DNA of 64,000 nucleotides from Branchiostoma floridae (GCF_000003815.2 NC_049984.1:15053048-15117047), one strand, 5' to 3'; counted from the stretch's first letter, positions 11,167 through 24,850 are shown. Translations and numbers: made by a program. The notes: generated by a model not told the origin, from the sequence alone.

Positions 11167-11255
11167 CAAAATATCTGTAATAGACAATTCATAGTCTGGA
11201 AAAAAAGTAATAAGGATTCACAAGATACATTGCAGAGTTCACATTACTTTTGATT

Positions 11256-11479
11256 TGGGCTGTCGCCAGGCTTTAATTTCCCCCGTCCCACTCATTGTTT
11301 TAAATCCCAAGTTGTTAATTTTCATTGCTAAATCTGTCATTTAAAGCTTAGGGATATACATGTTCATCAGTTCCATGTCATGTCAGATTTTTGGGACGGC
11401 TAGGGTGAACTCTTTTTTTCCATTCCAACAAGCAAATTTCCGTCCTAGGATGGAAAGACAGGTCCTGGAGACCACCCTG
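11256..11479. mobile_element. hAT-like MITE, family B copy 1
   Basis: Starts GGGCTGTCGCCAGGCTTTAA and ends CCTGGAGACCACCCTG. It shares internal landmarks with the copy at 56873-57099: GTCCCACTCA, TGTCATTT(A/C)AAGCTTA, CATCCCAA/CATTCCAA and AGCAAATTTC. No target duplication is readable for this copy. Confidence 0.65.
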
Positions 11480-12299
11480 CTCTGGAGGATCTAATTTACA
11501 AGCTAATTGGTGGCAAGGCAGTATCCAAAGGGCCAATTCCAACCTCAGGTGACCTGTTGGATACCTTGCCACCGATAGATCTGCTTGGAGATTAGGTGGC
11601 TCATCCTTAAGTTAATTCTATGTGCAAATATTCTCATCACAACATGATGAATTATTATGCTTGTTACTAAGCTTTTCAAATGACCTGAAGGTCTGTAACC
11701 CCAAATTTCTCATTCCACATGCATAAAGGAGCGCCGCTTCTTCAAAGGCAACATTGATATTCGTGTCGGTTTTCCTGCCTCTCATAACTTATAACATCAA
11801 AGCGAAGAAAGCACTCAATGCATGCACGCTACTAGGACATTAGCAACAAGGTAAAAATGTGTCGGGCATTACGGCTATGCAAGGCATACAACAGCAGAGA
11901 CTAATCTAAAGTTCTTACACCACAAGAGTTTCGTAAGAAAAACAAAGTGTCAAGCTAAGAATATATTTCAACGCTATAAAACAAGTATCATCTGTGGACT
12001 GTAATCATCACACATTGAGATGATGATTATTGAGTATCGTTATTTATGAGAATTTATTACACCTGATGAGATATGAAAGGTACCACAGGCTAAATAATTC
12101 ACGACTGAAAATCTATTATATTCAGGCATCCAGGTATGTTGCTATTATTAAGATTTGTGACAAGATACATATAAAAATATATCACCCTTAGAAGGACTAA
12201 TGTCAATCGTTTATTCTTAGATATTCTGCCATCTCAAATAGTCCTGTTCCTATGTCTCATAGCCTAGTAGTGTTAAATCACTACTGTCTGTGTGTGTAT

Positions 12300-12612
12300 C
12301 ACTGTTCTAGCCAGCCTGATTTTTTTTCCGTCCCCTGGTTTTTGAATGGAAATACTGTCAAACACGCGACAATCCTAGGGGTTCCGGGGGGGGTGGGGGT
12401 GTGATGTTCCCCCAGGAAAATTTTGAAATCTAGACCCTCTGAAATACTATTTCCTTTATTTTGTGGGGCAAACTTTACTGGAAGACTCAGCTTGGATCAA
12501 TCAATATCTTTACATGCCGATTTTTGTCCGTCACAGAGGACAGAATAGGCAAAAATTTTGTCCGTCCCCAGCGTCAAAATTCCGTCAAGGACGGATGCTG
12601 GCTGCAACCCTG
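12300..12612. mobile_element. hAT-like MITE, family A copy 1 (old)
   Basis: Left end CACTGTTCTAGCCAGCCTG and right end GCTGGCTGCAACCCTG. The interior matches the copy at 55274-55643: CTAGACCCTCTGAAA, ACTATTTCCT, TATCTTTACAT, and TTTTGTCCGTC-type blocks near both ends. No target duplication is recognisable for this diverged copy. Confidence 0.7.
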
Positions 12613-13041
12613 TGGCACAGTAAGGGTATGAAGTCTGCCATCTTTGACTGACTTGTTACCCATATTTCATAGCCTGATACTCATTGACATTCTATCAGAG
12701 AAAACTGAGCTCATCATTCTGTCCATGTTTTGAGATTCTACCCCAGCCTGCCACATGAGATGATAGACTGTCTCCAGTGCCGCGCTGTTAAGGCTATTGA
12801 CGTCATCCCCCTCCTGCAACTCATCACATGTACATTAACCTTAAAACGGAGGCGATAACTCACAATCCTGTCGGACTATCAGTGCAGGTTCATTGTCGCA
12901 AAACTCAGTACATAGATAATGGAGTAATTAAACTGTTATCCTATGCATTGCCTGCTGTGATTCTTTCAAAGAAATATTTTTCATGATGCAGATGTGTATG
13001 TACAACGTGAACATCCTACTGAAATTCAACTTAACCGTGAT

Positions 13042-13310
13042 GATTGAAATGCGCGGGGAAAAGACGCAAATCCACGGGACAGCACGCAGGAACGGACAAC
13101 GTATCTGGAGCAGAATTTAAATGTTTACTGAGATGCTTGAATATCAATGAATGCTGCCTTATTTACCTCGTGAATTCCGTTTGTTTTTTTATAATTAGTA
13201 GATTGAAATACGCGAGGAAAAAAATCAAACACGCAAATCCGCTGAATGGCATGCAGGAATGGGCAATGAATTTTTGATATTGACGTATTTTGAGCAAAAT
13301 GTTTACAAAG
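13042..13310 (+). repeat. Two-copy direct repeat, 159-bp spacing
   Basis: GATTGAAAT(G/A)CGCG at 13042 recurs at 13201, followed in both by ACGCAAATCC, GGCA(T)GCAGGAA and AAATGTTTAC. Diverged tandem pair with no coding content. Confidence 0.7.
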
Positions 13311-15396
13311 ATGCGCATGCCTCTCTATATATGCTTATTGTTATTATTTATATATTATTTACTTTCTGAATGCCCTGTTTTCATACAATGAATTAGTAAG
13401 ACCATAGCCCGTCCCATCTTACAGTGATGCATGGTCAGTCCTTGATCCTCCCTTGCATCAACTGCAGGATGAATAGTGGCCTTACAGTTATCTCACCTGT
13501 ATAACACATGAATAGTCTCCTGTCATTTTCTGCAGGTTCTGCACAATGAATATTCATAGTTAAACTAATGCCCTGTTTTCCTGCTTATTTGGAATCAACC
13601 ACACCGAGCGAAGATAACAATGTTCTTTCCAGCAGAAACAAAATGATTTATTTACCTTTCAAAGTTTTGGTATTGCTTCTACTATTACTGCCTCAGAGCA
13701 ATTTATCTACAACCTGATGAAACAATTTGTGGCTCACCAAGAGTAATTTGAAAGTTCACCAATTTCATAATTGCAGCATTTTGATGAGTGTTCTTTATAT
13801 ATATTTCCAGGCTCAAAATTCAATTTTGAACCTATCACAAACATTTACGTGCACAGAAAAACATAAAGTTTAAACTACGCAACAAAGAGTATAGAGTAGA
13901 GTTCTTCAGTTAGGCAGGAATCTCACTCCAGTTAAAACTGCTCCTCTGGAACTCTCTATTGTCTCTTCAGTCAGCATAGTCATGTTGAACTTTATATAAT
14001 TTGAGCAAAATATTTATCGCTGATATGCCAAAAAATAAATGTCTGTCAGTGAACTATGAGTATGTATATCTAAAAGCTTAAAATAAATACAACACCATAA
14101 AAATGTCATCCCTAACTACATTTACTATGAACCAAACTCTATACAGGAAGAGGCTCTTCTTTAGGTATGAGAAGAATGTGGAGAATGCAGCTGCTGAAGG
14201 TGGGGAGCTTGTCATGATGTCAGAACTGTCAGCTATGTTTTGCCTTGGGTTACAGGCATGTTTTCACAGACTTCCTGGACTAATTTGTTTGAAGTTTCCT
14301 TGAAGGGAAAAACATGTTGATTTTGCTGGTATGTTCTTCCTGTCATTTTTGGCAACATCTCAGAGGAGAGCCTATTTTTCTTTTTTTTATGCCTCATTGA
14401 GGAGCCTACTGGTATGTTAAATTTCTTCGAGGGGAACATCCTGTATTTTCTTGAAAATGTAGCTTTTCTAGTTTTCTGACAGAGCAGCAGCTGACAACTT
14501 CTCACTTCTAAAGCAGTAGTAAAGGCACTTGTGGGAAAAAAGTCACATTAAGAATGTTAAGTGGAAAGAGTTACATTCTCCTACAACTAACACGTTGTAC
14601 AAGCTTTGGACTTGAAATGAAGATCAAAATATCAATATGCAGAAACATAATCAATAGTTAAGGAGATACTTCTTCACTCAAATTACTCCTTACTACTTTA
14701 GAAGATCTTGTCAGGCATGGAAACAAAGATATGAGTTATGACCTAGACCTTTGCATTTTTCCTCGCTTTTATCTTATCAATGTTTGCATCTAATCACTAT
14801 AGGCAAACCTTGTCCTCCGCCAATATTAGTACATAACAGATATCAAAACATTTTGCCTGAGGTCTTTCCAGCTTGAGGAAGTACTGACAGCACAAACTTT
14901 CCAGGTTCTGAAGTTAGACCAATTGATGGGCATTTTGTCTGTGCATTGATACTCCCCTAGGTACCTATTAATACTCCCCTAGGTATTGTGTGATCCTGAC
15001 AGTTCTATTTGAGGGATTGTCTGGCCACTCCCTCCCAATTTAGCCTACCCTGGATACCCCCAGGTATCAGTTTCTCTATCCAAACAGCCTGGGGTCATGC
15101 CCACTACTGCTGACACTGGGTCACCACTGTCCGAAAAATCTGTCAACTTCTGATTTTCTACCTTTTTATCCTATCCTGGACTTTATCCAGCGCAACAACT
15201 TGAGAGTATTCAAAAGTTTGGCAATCACTTGTATATTGGCCTCATGGTGTGAGTACAAAAGGGACCAGTAGAAACATCATCAATCAAAAGAGGTGCTGCC
15301 AAGGCAAGACATCACAAAAGATCATTCAGATTTTTCCATTTTTCCAGCTGCAGCTGCAGAGGCCATGTCTCATTTTGACAAATATTTGTGATATTC

Positions 15397-15647
15397 AAGG
15401 TGATATCTCACTACACTTGGGGTACCGGTGAGGCACTGCAGGGTTTCATTCACTGCGGCATTGTTGTGTAACTTTCGCTGATATTTTTATAATTTAGATA
15501 TTGCATAATATGTAAGTGTATGACTTAGAAGACGTCAAAATACATAAAACGTAAGAAAATTTGTTCTTTATCTCTGAAATTCGTTGAGTAATCTTTCGAA
15601 CCCCGCAGTGCCGCACCGGTGCCCCAAGTGCAGTGAGATGCCACCTT
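15397..15647. mobile_element. Fold-back element, 251 bp, ~49-bp terminal inverted repeats
   Basis: Left arm AAGGTGATATCTCACTACAC followed by TTGGGGTACCGGTGAGGCAC; right arm is the complement of AAGGTGGCATCTCACTGCAC followed by TTGGGGCACCGGTGCGGCAC. Arms match over about 49 bp. The interior is AT-rich without an ORF. Target duplication not evident. Confidence 0.8.
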
Positions 15648-17399
15648 TATACTTTTTCCTAGAGACTAACAGTTATAAAACAAAACTTACACAAATGATG
15701 ACTACACTGTAAGTTCATTCAGGCAATTTAACTTTGCGGTAGGCGTTTGTGAGGTGTTTTGAGATCTCAGTTGAAATAACTGTATTGATATTGATAAGAT
15801 CACTTTTGCTGTGCCATCATTTTGCAGTGGAGAGCTGAGGTCACCACAAAATAAGCCTTTGTGACAATGCCTAGATTTACAGCGTTGTAACCGGACTACA
15901 ATCAAACCCTGCCATATATAACTCCGCCGACCACAAAGCTTTTATCATACTTTGTAAAATAAAAGAGCTTTTAGTCTGAAGTTCCAGCTGAGCACGCACA
16001 AGGACCACTCGGCTCCTCTGTGACTGAACTGCTATTAAAAACTCAACAATGTTCCACCACAATGACGGAGTATGGGGTTATCAAATGGGTGCTCCAACGA
16101 TTGTTCACTGTTTCTTTTTCCCTAGGCGTGGGGTAATGCAAGCCCTGCCGATGTAACTGACCACAAAGGTTACCCTAGGAGTGAGTGGCCTTTGAACTGC
16201 GTCCATTTATAGGTCCAAAGTAACAGGTGCTTTGTTACATCTTGTCCACTGCCTATGTGGTTTTCAGTCAACAAAGGGCAAAATGCAAACATTCCGGACA
16301 TTAATCAAGGAGGATATCAGTGACAATGTCAGCAAATAAAGGCTGCAGGGGTAACAATCGGTCAACACTTGAAGTTGACTTTCCTTCTGTTTTGCAACTA
16401 CTTGAACTAGGATCTTTAGGATCAGATGTCCATCATGCAGTTTAGGAAGAATATTTTCAGAGTTTTGATGCAATGAAATTTTTACTTGCAATAACATATA
16501 ATTGGAGCAGGAGACTACTATACTTTGGCAGTCAACTTTTTTTTCAGCATCTCAAAACTTCCAACTGTATTGTATAGCTAGACTGCCTTTTTGTCAGCAT
16601 GCAGTGACAGCACAGCTAACTCCATACTTTGCCAAAAGCTATCCCATACTCTAACAGTACTTGGTGACAATGAGTTCCAATCTACGAAAGTTCGTTCTTG
16701 AATCCTAGGTACAGACTGATCTGAATAGCTATTATACACAATCATTATCATTACGCACCATCAATGGCAATATTTGCATACGTTTTATCGATTTCCTTCA
16801 AGTCTTCGCCACGCAAAAAGGACAAATCATTACGGGATGGCAACAGTTAAGTATCAGTGTGCGAGATGTATGCTAATGTGTGCCCTTGACTGTCAAACAT
16901 GGCCTGGTGTGTGCGTCACTGATGCACCCTGCATGGCGCAGACACGTGCCTACAGCGTAGGTCACGCTTACGGAATCTGTCTTCTGAGTTGTCATACCAC
17001 TTTACCAGTCAGTATTAGGAAGTTGCTGACACATGAATGTGTATAATACGTACATGTAGATTCAATGAAGTTTGTAGCATGGTAAAATCAAAATGTTTGC
17101 AGTTGAAACAACGGCAGAAGCAACGGCAGTAACACATTTGCAAGAGAGAGTTTGCATTGTGATAGGAATAGAAATATAAAATAACTGACTGAGGATAATT
17201 CAAAATTGACAGTATGTAGAGTACAGGACTGCACAATGAAAGACCAGCACATACTATTGTATCAATATTTTGTGAAGTTACCATGAAACCTAACAATTGA
17301 TATTCCATACGATTTGCACTGCAGCCGACCGATGATGATGATGATGATTTGCATTCAATTTCTTGGACTGACGTAATCAGGTATTCCAATCTTACATAA

Positions 17400-18805
17400 C
17401 TAGTAATCTGAGTAGTAGTACTCCAAATTCAATGTAACCCATGTATTCAGTGAGTGGTTGTATTCAATACATGTACCATTAGGGACCTTTCTGAAGTTGC
17501 CATAATGCACAGTAAGTACCAAGAATTTTGCGTAGACATTATTCTAATCTTATGTAACTTGTAATCCAACTACAGTCAAACCTGTCTATAGCGGCCACTC
17601 AAGGGACTGGTCAAAATTGGCCACTATAGAGAGGTGGCCACTATAGAGAATATGCTAATTAATTTACCACAAGCAATAAGTTACACATGGTTTTAGTACC
17701 TACTGATCTTTATTCACATAATACAGTACTGTACATGTACTGCAATGATTTTTTGCACTATAGGTATTAAGAAAACAAAAGCTATAAAAAATTTTAAATG
17801 TTCTACAGTTGATATTGTCAGAAGAGACCGGTATCGTCATATTTCTTTGATCTTTCGTCTTGTCATACTTCGCCGTCCGTGTGTTCCCGCTCGCCTTCAC
17901 ACGTCAGATTCGCCCATTATGCTAATGTGGTACTCACAAGAAAAGTCACGTCATTTTAGACTTATCTATTAATAGATGTAAGAATAAAATCCATCATAGT
18001 CTGAAGTTCATATCATTTTCTCTTTGTAACAATTTATTTAGAAATTTTTGTGATGTGAATTAACCTAAGCGATAGTGTATTAGAACGTAACTTTAACACA
18101 ATTTACCTCTGTAATATTGGTGTCGTCTATTGACCTTATATGACCTCGTTTGTCAGCGGGTATGGGTAGCGCCAGTTTACGAAGTTTTGTTTTGAAAATA
18201 AGTCAAAGAGGTTTTAAATCCGGCGTAGGGTGACGATACGGCCGCTGTATATGGCCGAACGCGTGCCGAAACATAGATCAGCGGTCCGCGTGGCCGTAAT
18301 CGGCAGTGTTTTTGTACCTGCGGGACCGGAAATCGTGTGGCCGTGGCCGCATTGGACAGGTGGCCGCTAAGCCTATTTCTTAATCATTACGAATCCAAGG
18401 GACCGACAAAAAATGGCCACTATTGGCAGGTGGCCGGTATGCAAAGGTGGCCGCTAATACAGGTTTGACTGTACTCTATATTCAATGGACCCCATTCAAT
18501 GAGTATTCAATACATGTAATGCATTTAATAGGGACCTTTCTGAAGTTGCCATAATGCACAGTAATCACCAAGAATTTTGTAATTCTTTAGGCACTACCTT
18601 GTCTATTCTTATGTAACAGTGGGGTTCAAGTACCGCCTACCGTCCTTTCTACACTTACATAACTTGTAATTCGACTACTCTAAATTCAATGGAGCCCATG
18701 CAGTGGTTGTATTCAATACATGTAAATCATTAGGGACCTTTCTGAAATTGCCATAATGCACGGTAAGCACCAAGATTTTTGTGTAATTCTTTAGGCACTA
18801 CCTGT
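17400..18805 (+). repeat. Minisatellite (~190-bp unit), three copies, split by a transposon insertion
   Basis: Units share AAATTCAATG, GGTTGTATTCAATACATGTA, TAGGGACCTTTCTGAA, TTGCCATAATGCAC and CACCAAGA. Copies occupy about 17400-17572, 18472-18680 and 18680-18805. The first and second are separated by the TA-flanked element at 17573-18471. Confidence 0.85.
17571..18473. mobile_element. TA-flanked inverted-repeat DNA transposon, 899 bp, non-autonomous
   Basis: The element at 17573-18471 begins CAGTCAAACCTGTCTATAGC and ends with the complement of CAGTCAAACCTGTATTAGCG. Both ends are flanked by TA (17571-17572, 18472-18473). Subterminal GTGGCCACTATAGAG-type repeats occur at both ends. The host minisatellite supplies an uninterrupted copy (TCGACTACTCTAAATTC near 18674), which proves a TA duplication. 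TA target and CAGT ends fit Tc1/mariner-like transposition; the superfamily is inference. No transposase motif. Confidence 0.85.
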
Positions 18806-18848
18806 CATGCAGACCCCATACTGTGGCCAAGTTTGGATTTATCTAAAG

Positions 18849-19050
18849 ACTGTAAATGCATTGAAGTTTGCAGGGATTTATTTTCGCGGTAGCGGGAAAA
18901 TGGAGTGTTCACGGTGGTTGAGAGTTCGTGGTAGCGCCATACACTGCAGTTACATACTGTAATGGAAAAAATGCTTGCAGTGGTTTTGAGTTCGTGGTGT
19001 AGCGGCCTCCCGAAAACCACAAACATAAAACCACCGCGTACATTACAGTA
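18849..19050. mobile_element. GCGGTGG-type MITE, copy 1
   Basis: Family signature: terminal TACTGTAA(A)TGCA and internal CGCGGTGGTTTTA plus its inverse AAAACCACCGCG, ~200 bp long. This copy runs CTGTAAATGCATTGAAGTTT to ACCGCGTACATTACAGTA. Confidence 0.75.
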
Positions 19051-19776
19051 CGTCGCTGGCAGAAAACATCCTCTAATGCATTCTACAAAATATGGCAGGA
19101 TGTTCGTCCATGGCCAAACGCAGCACGACAGCTTTGAACCTACCTAAGCCCTCCCCTATCAGGATTCGCCAGGCGTGCATTTCCCGCTAAAAATAGCCCA
19201 GACATCCATCATAAAAATCTTGCCTCTGCGTGTGTGTGACAGTGAACGTGATAATGGAATTTGCACATAAAAGAATTAGGCTGTTATAATAGTTTGATAT
19301 ATCGCTCCAATATCATTCAGATTGGCTATAATGAGTAGAATGGGTGCCAGAGATAACAATACAATATCAAAATCTATGACTTTTATTAAATGGTTCCTGG
19401 AAGTGAAACAGTATAATATAATGGATAACCAATTATGCTATCATATGATTGTCTAACTGGGGAAAAATTTAAGCAATTGTAGTACATGTATTTCGTTCAT
19501 TATGCAGAAGATACAAATTCGCACTCATCCATGAAATCTGCCTGATAAAAAAGTGTTGATGTCACAGAATATCTTGGCAACAGTAGTGCTATCAAGATTT
19601 ACCTGGCTGGAGTCATCTTGGCGATTCCTCCACATTTGGATAACACCCCTGCATTTTAGCAGGTCTTTAGGACTCGCTAAATAATGTACATAGTATTTGG
19701 CATGCCAAGGAAATATGGTATCATTCCTTGACTCTGGTATCCAACCGTATTTCATCTTGGTGACAGCCCTATGCAG

Positions 19777-20067
19777 TACTGTAAATACAGAAATGTTCGC
19801 GGTGGTTTTATATTTGTGTTTTTCACAGGGAAGTGCCGGAGAGGAGATAGGCGCCGCCAGGGGACTAAAATGCCTATTGATTAATCAGCCTATGGCTGAT
19901 TAAAAGGCTATGGGACGAATGAAATGACAGGGAAGTGATACCGCAAACTTAAAACCAATGCAAACATTTTTCCATTACAGTATGTGACTACAGTGTATGG
20001 CACTACAGCAAACTTAAAACCACCGCGAATAAAAAATCCCCGAACACTTCAATGCATTTTACAGTAC
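19777..20067. mobile_element. GCGGTGG-type MITE, copy 2, with internal insert and hairpin
   Basis: Ends TACTGTAAATACAG and GCATTTTACAGTA, with CGCGGTGGTTTTAT and AAAACCACCGCG inside. It is longer than its relatives because of extra sequence at about 19825-19935. That insert includes a hairpin with 10-bp arms, TTAATCAGCC TAT GGCTGATTAA, at 19881-19903. Confidence 0.7.
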
Positions 20068-20469
20068 TTGTAGAAAATGGATAGAAAATATGGATGGCTC
20101 CTAGCGAGGCCAGCCACTAAAAAGCATCATGGCTTTGTTACATACAGACATCAGACTCACATGTATCACCTGATGATGTTTGTAAAGGCCTGCTAGCTAT
20201 AGGCTGCTACCAATAAGAATCACTGCACTCCCCATAGCAGGTTGGGTTATCAGACCCAGACAGCCTCTGCCTGCAGACATCTTTCTCCAATAACTCTTCT
20301 CCATTTGTCATGATGCACTTAACGATAAAACAGAATTCTGACCAATGAATGTGCTTCACTTTTTACCCTAGTGACTTAATTGTGCATGTCCCTTTTTTTT
20401 CACTTCGACCTTACTGTCGGTCAGGAAAGTTGGGCTGTAGTGTAGAAAGTTGAAGAACTTGAACAAGTT

Positions 20470-20693
20470 GAAGAAGCCTAGGATTTTTTCACAGCATAGG
20501 GGCCCAGGGCATTTTACTATTACTGTATATAATAGCATGGCAAAGCCTCATTGCAAGCAGCAGAGATGTGACCAAAAAAGCCGGGCCCTATGCTAGCTGA
20601 AACACATCATGATGGCCCAAATCACAGCATAGGGGAAACAAATCAAAGCATAGGTGGACCCTTACACTTTGTTGAGAACCCTGGTAAGTCTGA
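20470..20693. mobile_element. Possible CATAGGG-motif element (weak)
   Basis: ACAGCATAGGGG and related CATAGG/CCTATG motifs recur at both sides. The right end reads TTGAGAACCCTG, resembling the CAGGGTT ends of the 5-bp-TSD elements. The left end is not definable and there is no target duplication, so this is tentative. Confidence 0.35.
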
Positions 20694-22024
20694 TGATAGA
20701 ATACATCACGCATTTCTCACTAAGATATCCATAATCTACATAATCCCCTTCCTTGCATGAAACGTTGCCAGGCCCTTACCAAAACGTATCAAACTGGGAG
20801 TTACTAACTGAAAGGAGTAGATCGAGTCGTCACCTTTAGCTACCACTACTCAAACTACAACCTTGCCCTTTACCCTTCCCATAAACATGATAAATCCACC
20901 ACTTCAATCACTCACTCTGCATGTGGCTTTATTGGCAGCTCCTCCAGGCATGTTACCATTTAAATCCGATCATCTGATCAGCTACTTCATAATGTGCTCC
21001 CATCAAGTGTAGTATATTACTGGCTTTGATCCAACAGTCTAGTCTCCCTTCACATTGATTTTGCATAAGTACCAGGTATACCCATTTTATTGTTTCATTT
21101 TTATGGAGTAAAACTTAGCCTGATTAAATCTCGCTTATAGCCGCCCGCCCAATATCTGTCAGCCTCCTAGTGGGGACCAGTTACAGCCCCGGACAGCAGA
21201 GTTTGTGTTACATAGACTAGCATAAAACTACATGTATGTTGAATCACAAAACATCATGGGAAGAAAGTAATGTTCATTAGTAACGTTTTAGATGTTGCCA
21301 AGTTAGTTCTTCGCAGTATTGTACAGTGTACACTAAGTCAAATTTTAGCAATGTTTATGTATTATCAGAGTCTGAACTGAAATTGACACACCTGTTAAGC
21401 TCTTACAAGGAAAAGCCAATCTGACCTGGTCACAACTGGTTCCTCAAACCTGTTTCTGGAGCACAGGTTTTGGAGCCTGACCAATCATCTTGCCAAAGTG
21501 ACAGTCTAGACAGGGCTTTTCTAGATTGGGTTTTCTGCTAACTTCAAATCTGGTGCTTGCAAGTTGTCTGATCAATACAGTGAGGCACAGCATCTTCAGT
21601 CAATCTTCGCGCTTGAATAACTCTTCCCATGATACTAATTCCTAGGAGTTGGATCAGAGCAATCTATCTCCACGGATGTCTTGCAATGTACAGGTGTTTA
21701 TGATGGTTCAACTTTAAGTGTTCATATTTGCACATTTAGCCTGAAATCAAATTCACATATCCAGATGTGACTGCCTGTGTGCCCCCTCCCCCTATGCTCA
21801 GATATTGAACTTCAAGCCAATCCAATAAATATGTGTTACAGTCTACCCGGGAAACTGCACCTTCAGCAAAAACGCCCCTTCACTGCGCCATTACTCTTCC
21901 AGAAGTTGCCTTTTCATCAACCTCCAATCCTAGAAAACGAGCCGTCCCTTTTAACGATTTTCCTCGGCCCAACAACCCTTTCCTGCTATGGTTGGATTTC
22001 GCCACACCGAATGGACATTTGTAT

Positions 22025-22146
22025 CAGGATTGGACAAGTCCACTAGCCCTATTGTCCAGGGCAGGTGAAAAGTTGGCTTGGGCAAGTAAATTTTTCATGT
22101 GCTTGCCGATAGGACAAGTGAATTTTAGAAAACTTGTCCAACCCTG
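22025..22146. mobile_element. Short CTTGCCC/CTTGTCC-motif element (internally deleted relative of 59901-60224)
   Basis: Starts CAGGATTGGACAAGTCCACT and ends AACTTGTCCAACCCTG. It shares CCACTAGCCCTATTGTCC, GGGCAAGTAA and TTTTAGAAAACTTGT with the 59.9-kb element in reverse orientation, but lacks its centre. TTTGT flanks it imperfectly (22018-22022 and 22147-22151, two extra bases on the left). Confidence 0.7.
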
Positions 22147-23871
22147 TTTGTACTGCGCACTTTTGATGAATAAGATAACAGTCGCTTCTGTACACAAGAG
22201 ATATTCAACAACAGACTGGCTATTCGGGGCCTCCAGCCATTGTTTCTACAATCTGTGTGAACCGATGGTACATATCTTTCCCACAAGCCGAAGCCCTCCC
22301 TATTGATTCTGTTCGAAACATTTATGTATTTGGGTCGGAAGGCACTTATGATATATAGTTTACGACAAAGTGTCCAGCAGCGAACGATTTGCTGTACGCT
22401 AAAAATATCCCAAATCAATTACCTGTTGGGAAAAGGATACTGTAACGAGGATTGAGTATGGTTCGGGAGGATATCACCATGACAATATCAAAATGTGTAC
22501 TATCATACATAATTCAGGTTTTATTTTTAGTCAAAGATCAATACATTTTAATGGGGTCTGGAGAGCTAAGAAAAAAGGAGATCAGTCTTATTTTTGACAG
22601 AAAGATCAAAGGATTTATAGTAACATGATTGATATACATGGGAAATAATCCCATTTTTACTTTTAGTCTGTTCCCTGTTTCCCCTATAAGTATAAGACTA
22701 CTTATCAATCATAAATCATCATAACTTAACTATTGATTTGTCTTTTGTACTATATTTCAGAGCAGATGTGAGTTCAGCTTTCAAGTAGCAATTAGCGTAA
22801 TTATAACAAATGTACAACTGTTTCAGTTCATAATTTTGCAAAGGCTTACAAGGCTTACCGTATAAGGTATGTCAGAGAATGCTTTTCAGTATGCTTCTTT
22901 CTATCACTTTCAATCATCAATGTCTTCAACATTGAGGTGACCCTTACTTAGGTACCAAGGATATGTCCCAAATACTCTGCAAATGTCACTGAGAAGAAAA
23001 CACACACAGTACAGTGTGTTGGTCTACTGTATGGTCCTGGAAAGACAGCTTTAACCAAGTAGGTCAGCATGATATCACTTACAAGTAGGTCAGTTTTCAC
23101 CATGCTTCAGTCCAGCAGAGATATGTAACCCTATACACCATCTATTCATACATGGAGCTCATGATTCAACCAATATACATCTGCAAATCACTGGCCCTTC
23201 CTAGAGCACCATTTTTATGTTCTTGTTTTCAGAATTCTGAGCATGCCTTTGGAAAGTCTTCTTGTCCCTTGGATTTTTGCAGTCGTCTAAGACATTCCAA
23301 GACGCTTGAAGGTTTGAAATGGAGTGAGACTTAGTGATGTGCAGGGCAAGATTTACATGTAAACCACAAGAATCACAAACACATACACACACACAAAGTT
23401 CAATCTGCCCTTGACCCATGTATTACAAATGGTGCAAAAGGAAGTACTTCGGGTATAAATGCATGACTACCTTATATTTAGCCAATGATACTGTTTATGC
23501 AAACAACAACAAGAAAACAGACTAGTACTAGTGCAAACATTACACCCTCTGTACAAAGTAATCCTGGGCCAGGGGCCAACTTTTGGAGCAAGACACACCA
23601 GTACTGGATAATATTGCGCCAAGGGGCCAAGGCTGTTTCATCTTTTGTCTCAACGCCAGCATCAAGTTGAAGTGAGGATAAGATTAAGAGCCAGTGACTG
23701 AGCCACCTTTCAGTTCATGCATCAAAGTCAGTGTCTTAAAGTGATTTAATATTAACTCCACATCCAATAGTGACAATGCACACATTTTAAATATGCAGAT
23801 CATGGTAGAGAAACCCAATATTTGCAGTGTCAGACTTACCAGAAACATTTCAAACTTTACAGTAATTCTAG

Positions 23872-24079
23872 TACCGTAAATGCAGAAACTTTCGCGGTGG
23901 TTTTATGTTCGCGGTTTCCGGTTCCGGGTTTTCCATGACAGTATGTGACGACAGTACGGTACTACAAATGAATTCAAGTTCGCTGGATGGTGCTACTAAC
24001 TCAAAACCACCGCGAACACTCCACTCTCCCGCTGCCGCGAAATTAAATTCCCCCGAACTTTAAATGCATTATTACAGCA
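23872..24079. mobile_element. GCGGTGG-type MITE, copy 3
   Basis: TACCGTAAATGCAGAAAC, then CGCGGTGGTTTTATGTTCGC, AAAACCACCGCGAACACTCC and AAATGCATTATTACAG. This is the best-preserved copy of the family in the window. Confidence 0.8.
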
Positions 24080-24509
24080 TATGCGATCTTCCACACCACA
24101 CTCTAGGTTATGACATGGTTAATTTGTTCCCATGGGCATTTACGGTTACACCAGTAATTGCAAGGAACAAGGTGTTGTGTTGGCAGGTTTGAAGGAATGT
24201 TGTTTTTCAGTGAGAGCAGTGGGATATGGACCTTTCCTGACCTAGTCCTGTCATCAGTATTAGTACATGGAACAGTCCACATGTACATGTACACATACCA
24301 AAATCCACACCTGCAACAAGCAATTTGCAAGGAAATTTTTCAGCCTGAGAATCATCCTCCGTAGTGACCGCTGGCTCGATCCTTTCGCTTGCTAACCGAG
24401 CTTGAAATTTTTGAGATGGTAGAAAAAACACAACCTGGCTAGGTAACAGAATGCAGGCTTGGTGCTTTTATGCAGAAACATGCCATGGTATATTAATTAA
24501 GTGAACACA

Positions 24510-24850
24510 CGTATAGCAATTGCACACTTTTCTCGCTTTGCGTCAGAATGGGGGACATAAGTTCTAATTCAAGCAGATTCAAAACTATCCCAAAAGTCAA
24601 TGCAAACTAGCCAAACATTGCAAAACAAATCAATAAAAATTTGACATTCATTCTCAGTTTTCAAGTTCAATGAATCAATCCATAGCAATTGCACACTTTT
24701 TTTCTCTTGGTGTCAAAATTGTTCACACATGTTCCAATTTAACATACCAAACTATCCAAAAACTCAGCTTGTAGACCCTGCAAACAGGTCAAACATTAGA
24801 AAACAAATCAATAAATATTTGACATTCATTCTCAGGTTTCAAAATTCAAT
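24510..24850 (+). repeat. Two-copy tandem duplication, ~170-178-bp unit
   Basis: ATAGCAATTGCACACTTTT at about 24514 and 24683, and AAACAAATCAATAAA(A/T)ATTT followed by GACATTCATTCTCAG in both units. No coding content. Confidence 0.85.

Noticed and set aside
21833-22306. 157-codon plus-strand ORF, the second longest in the window
   Set aside because: No motif, no splice context, and it runs through the CTTGTCC-motif element at 22025-22146; a chance ORF.
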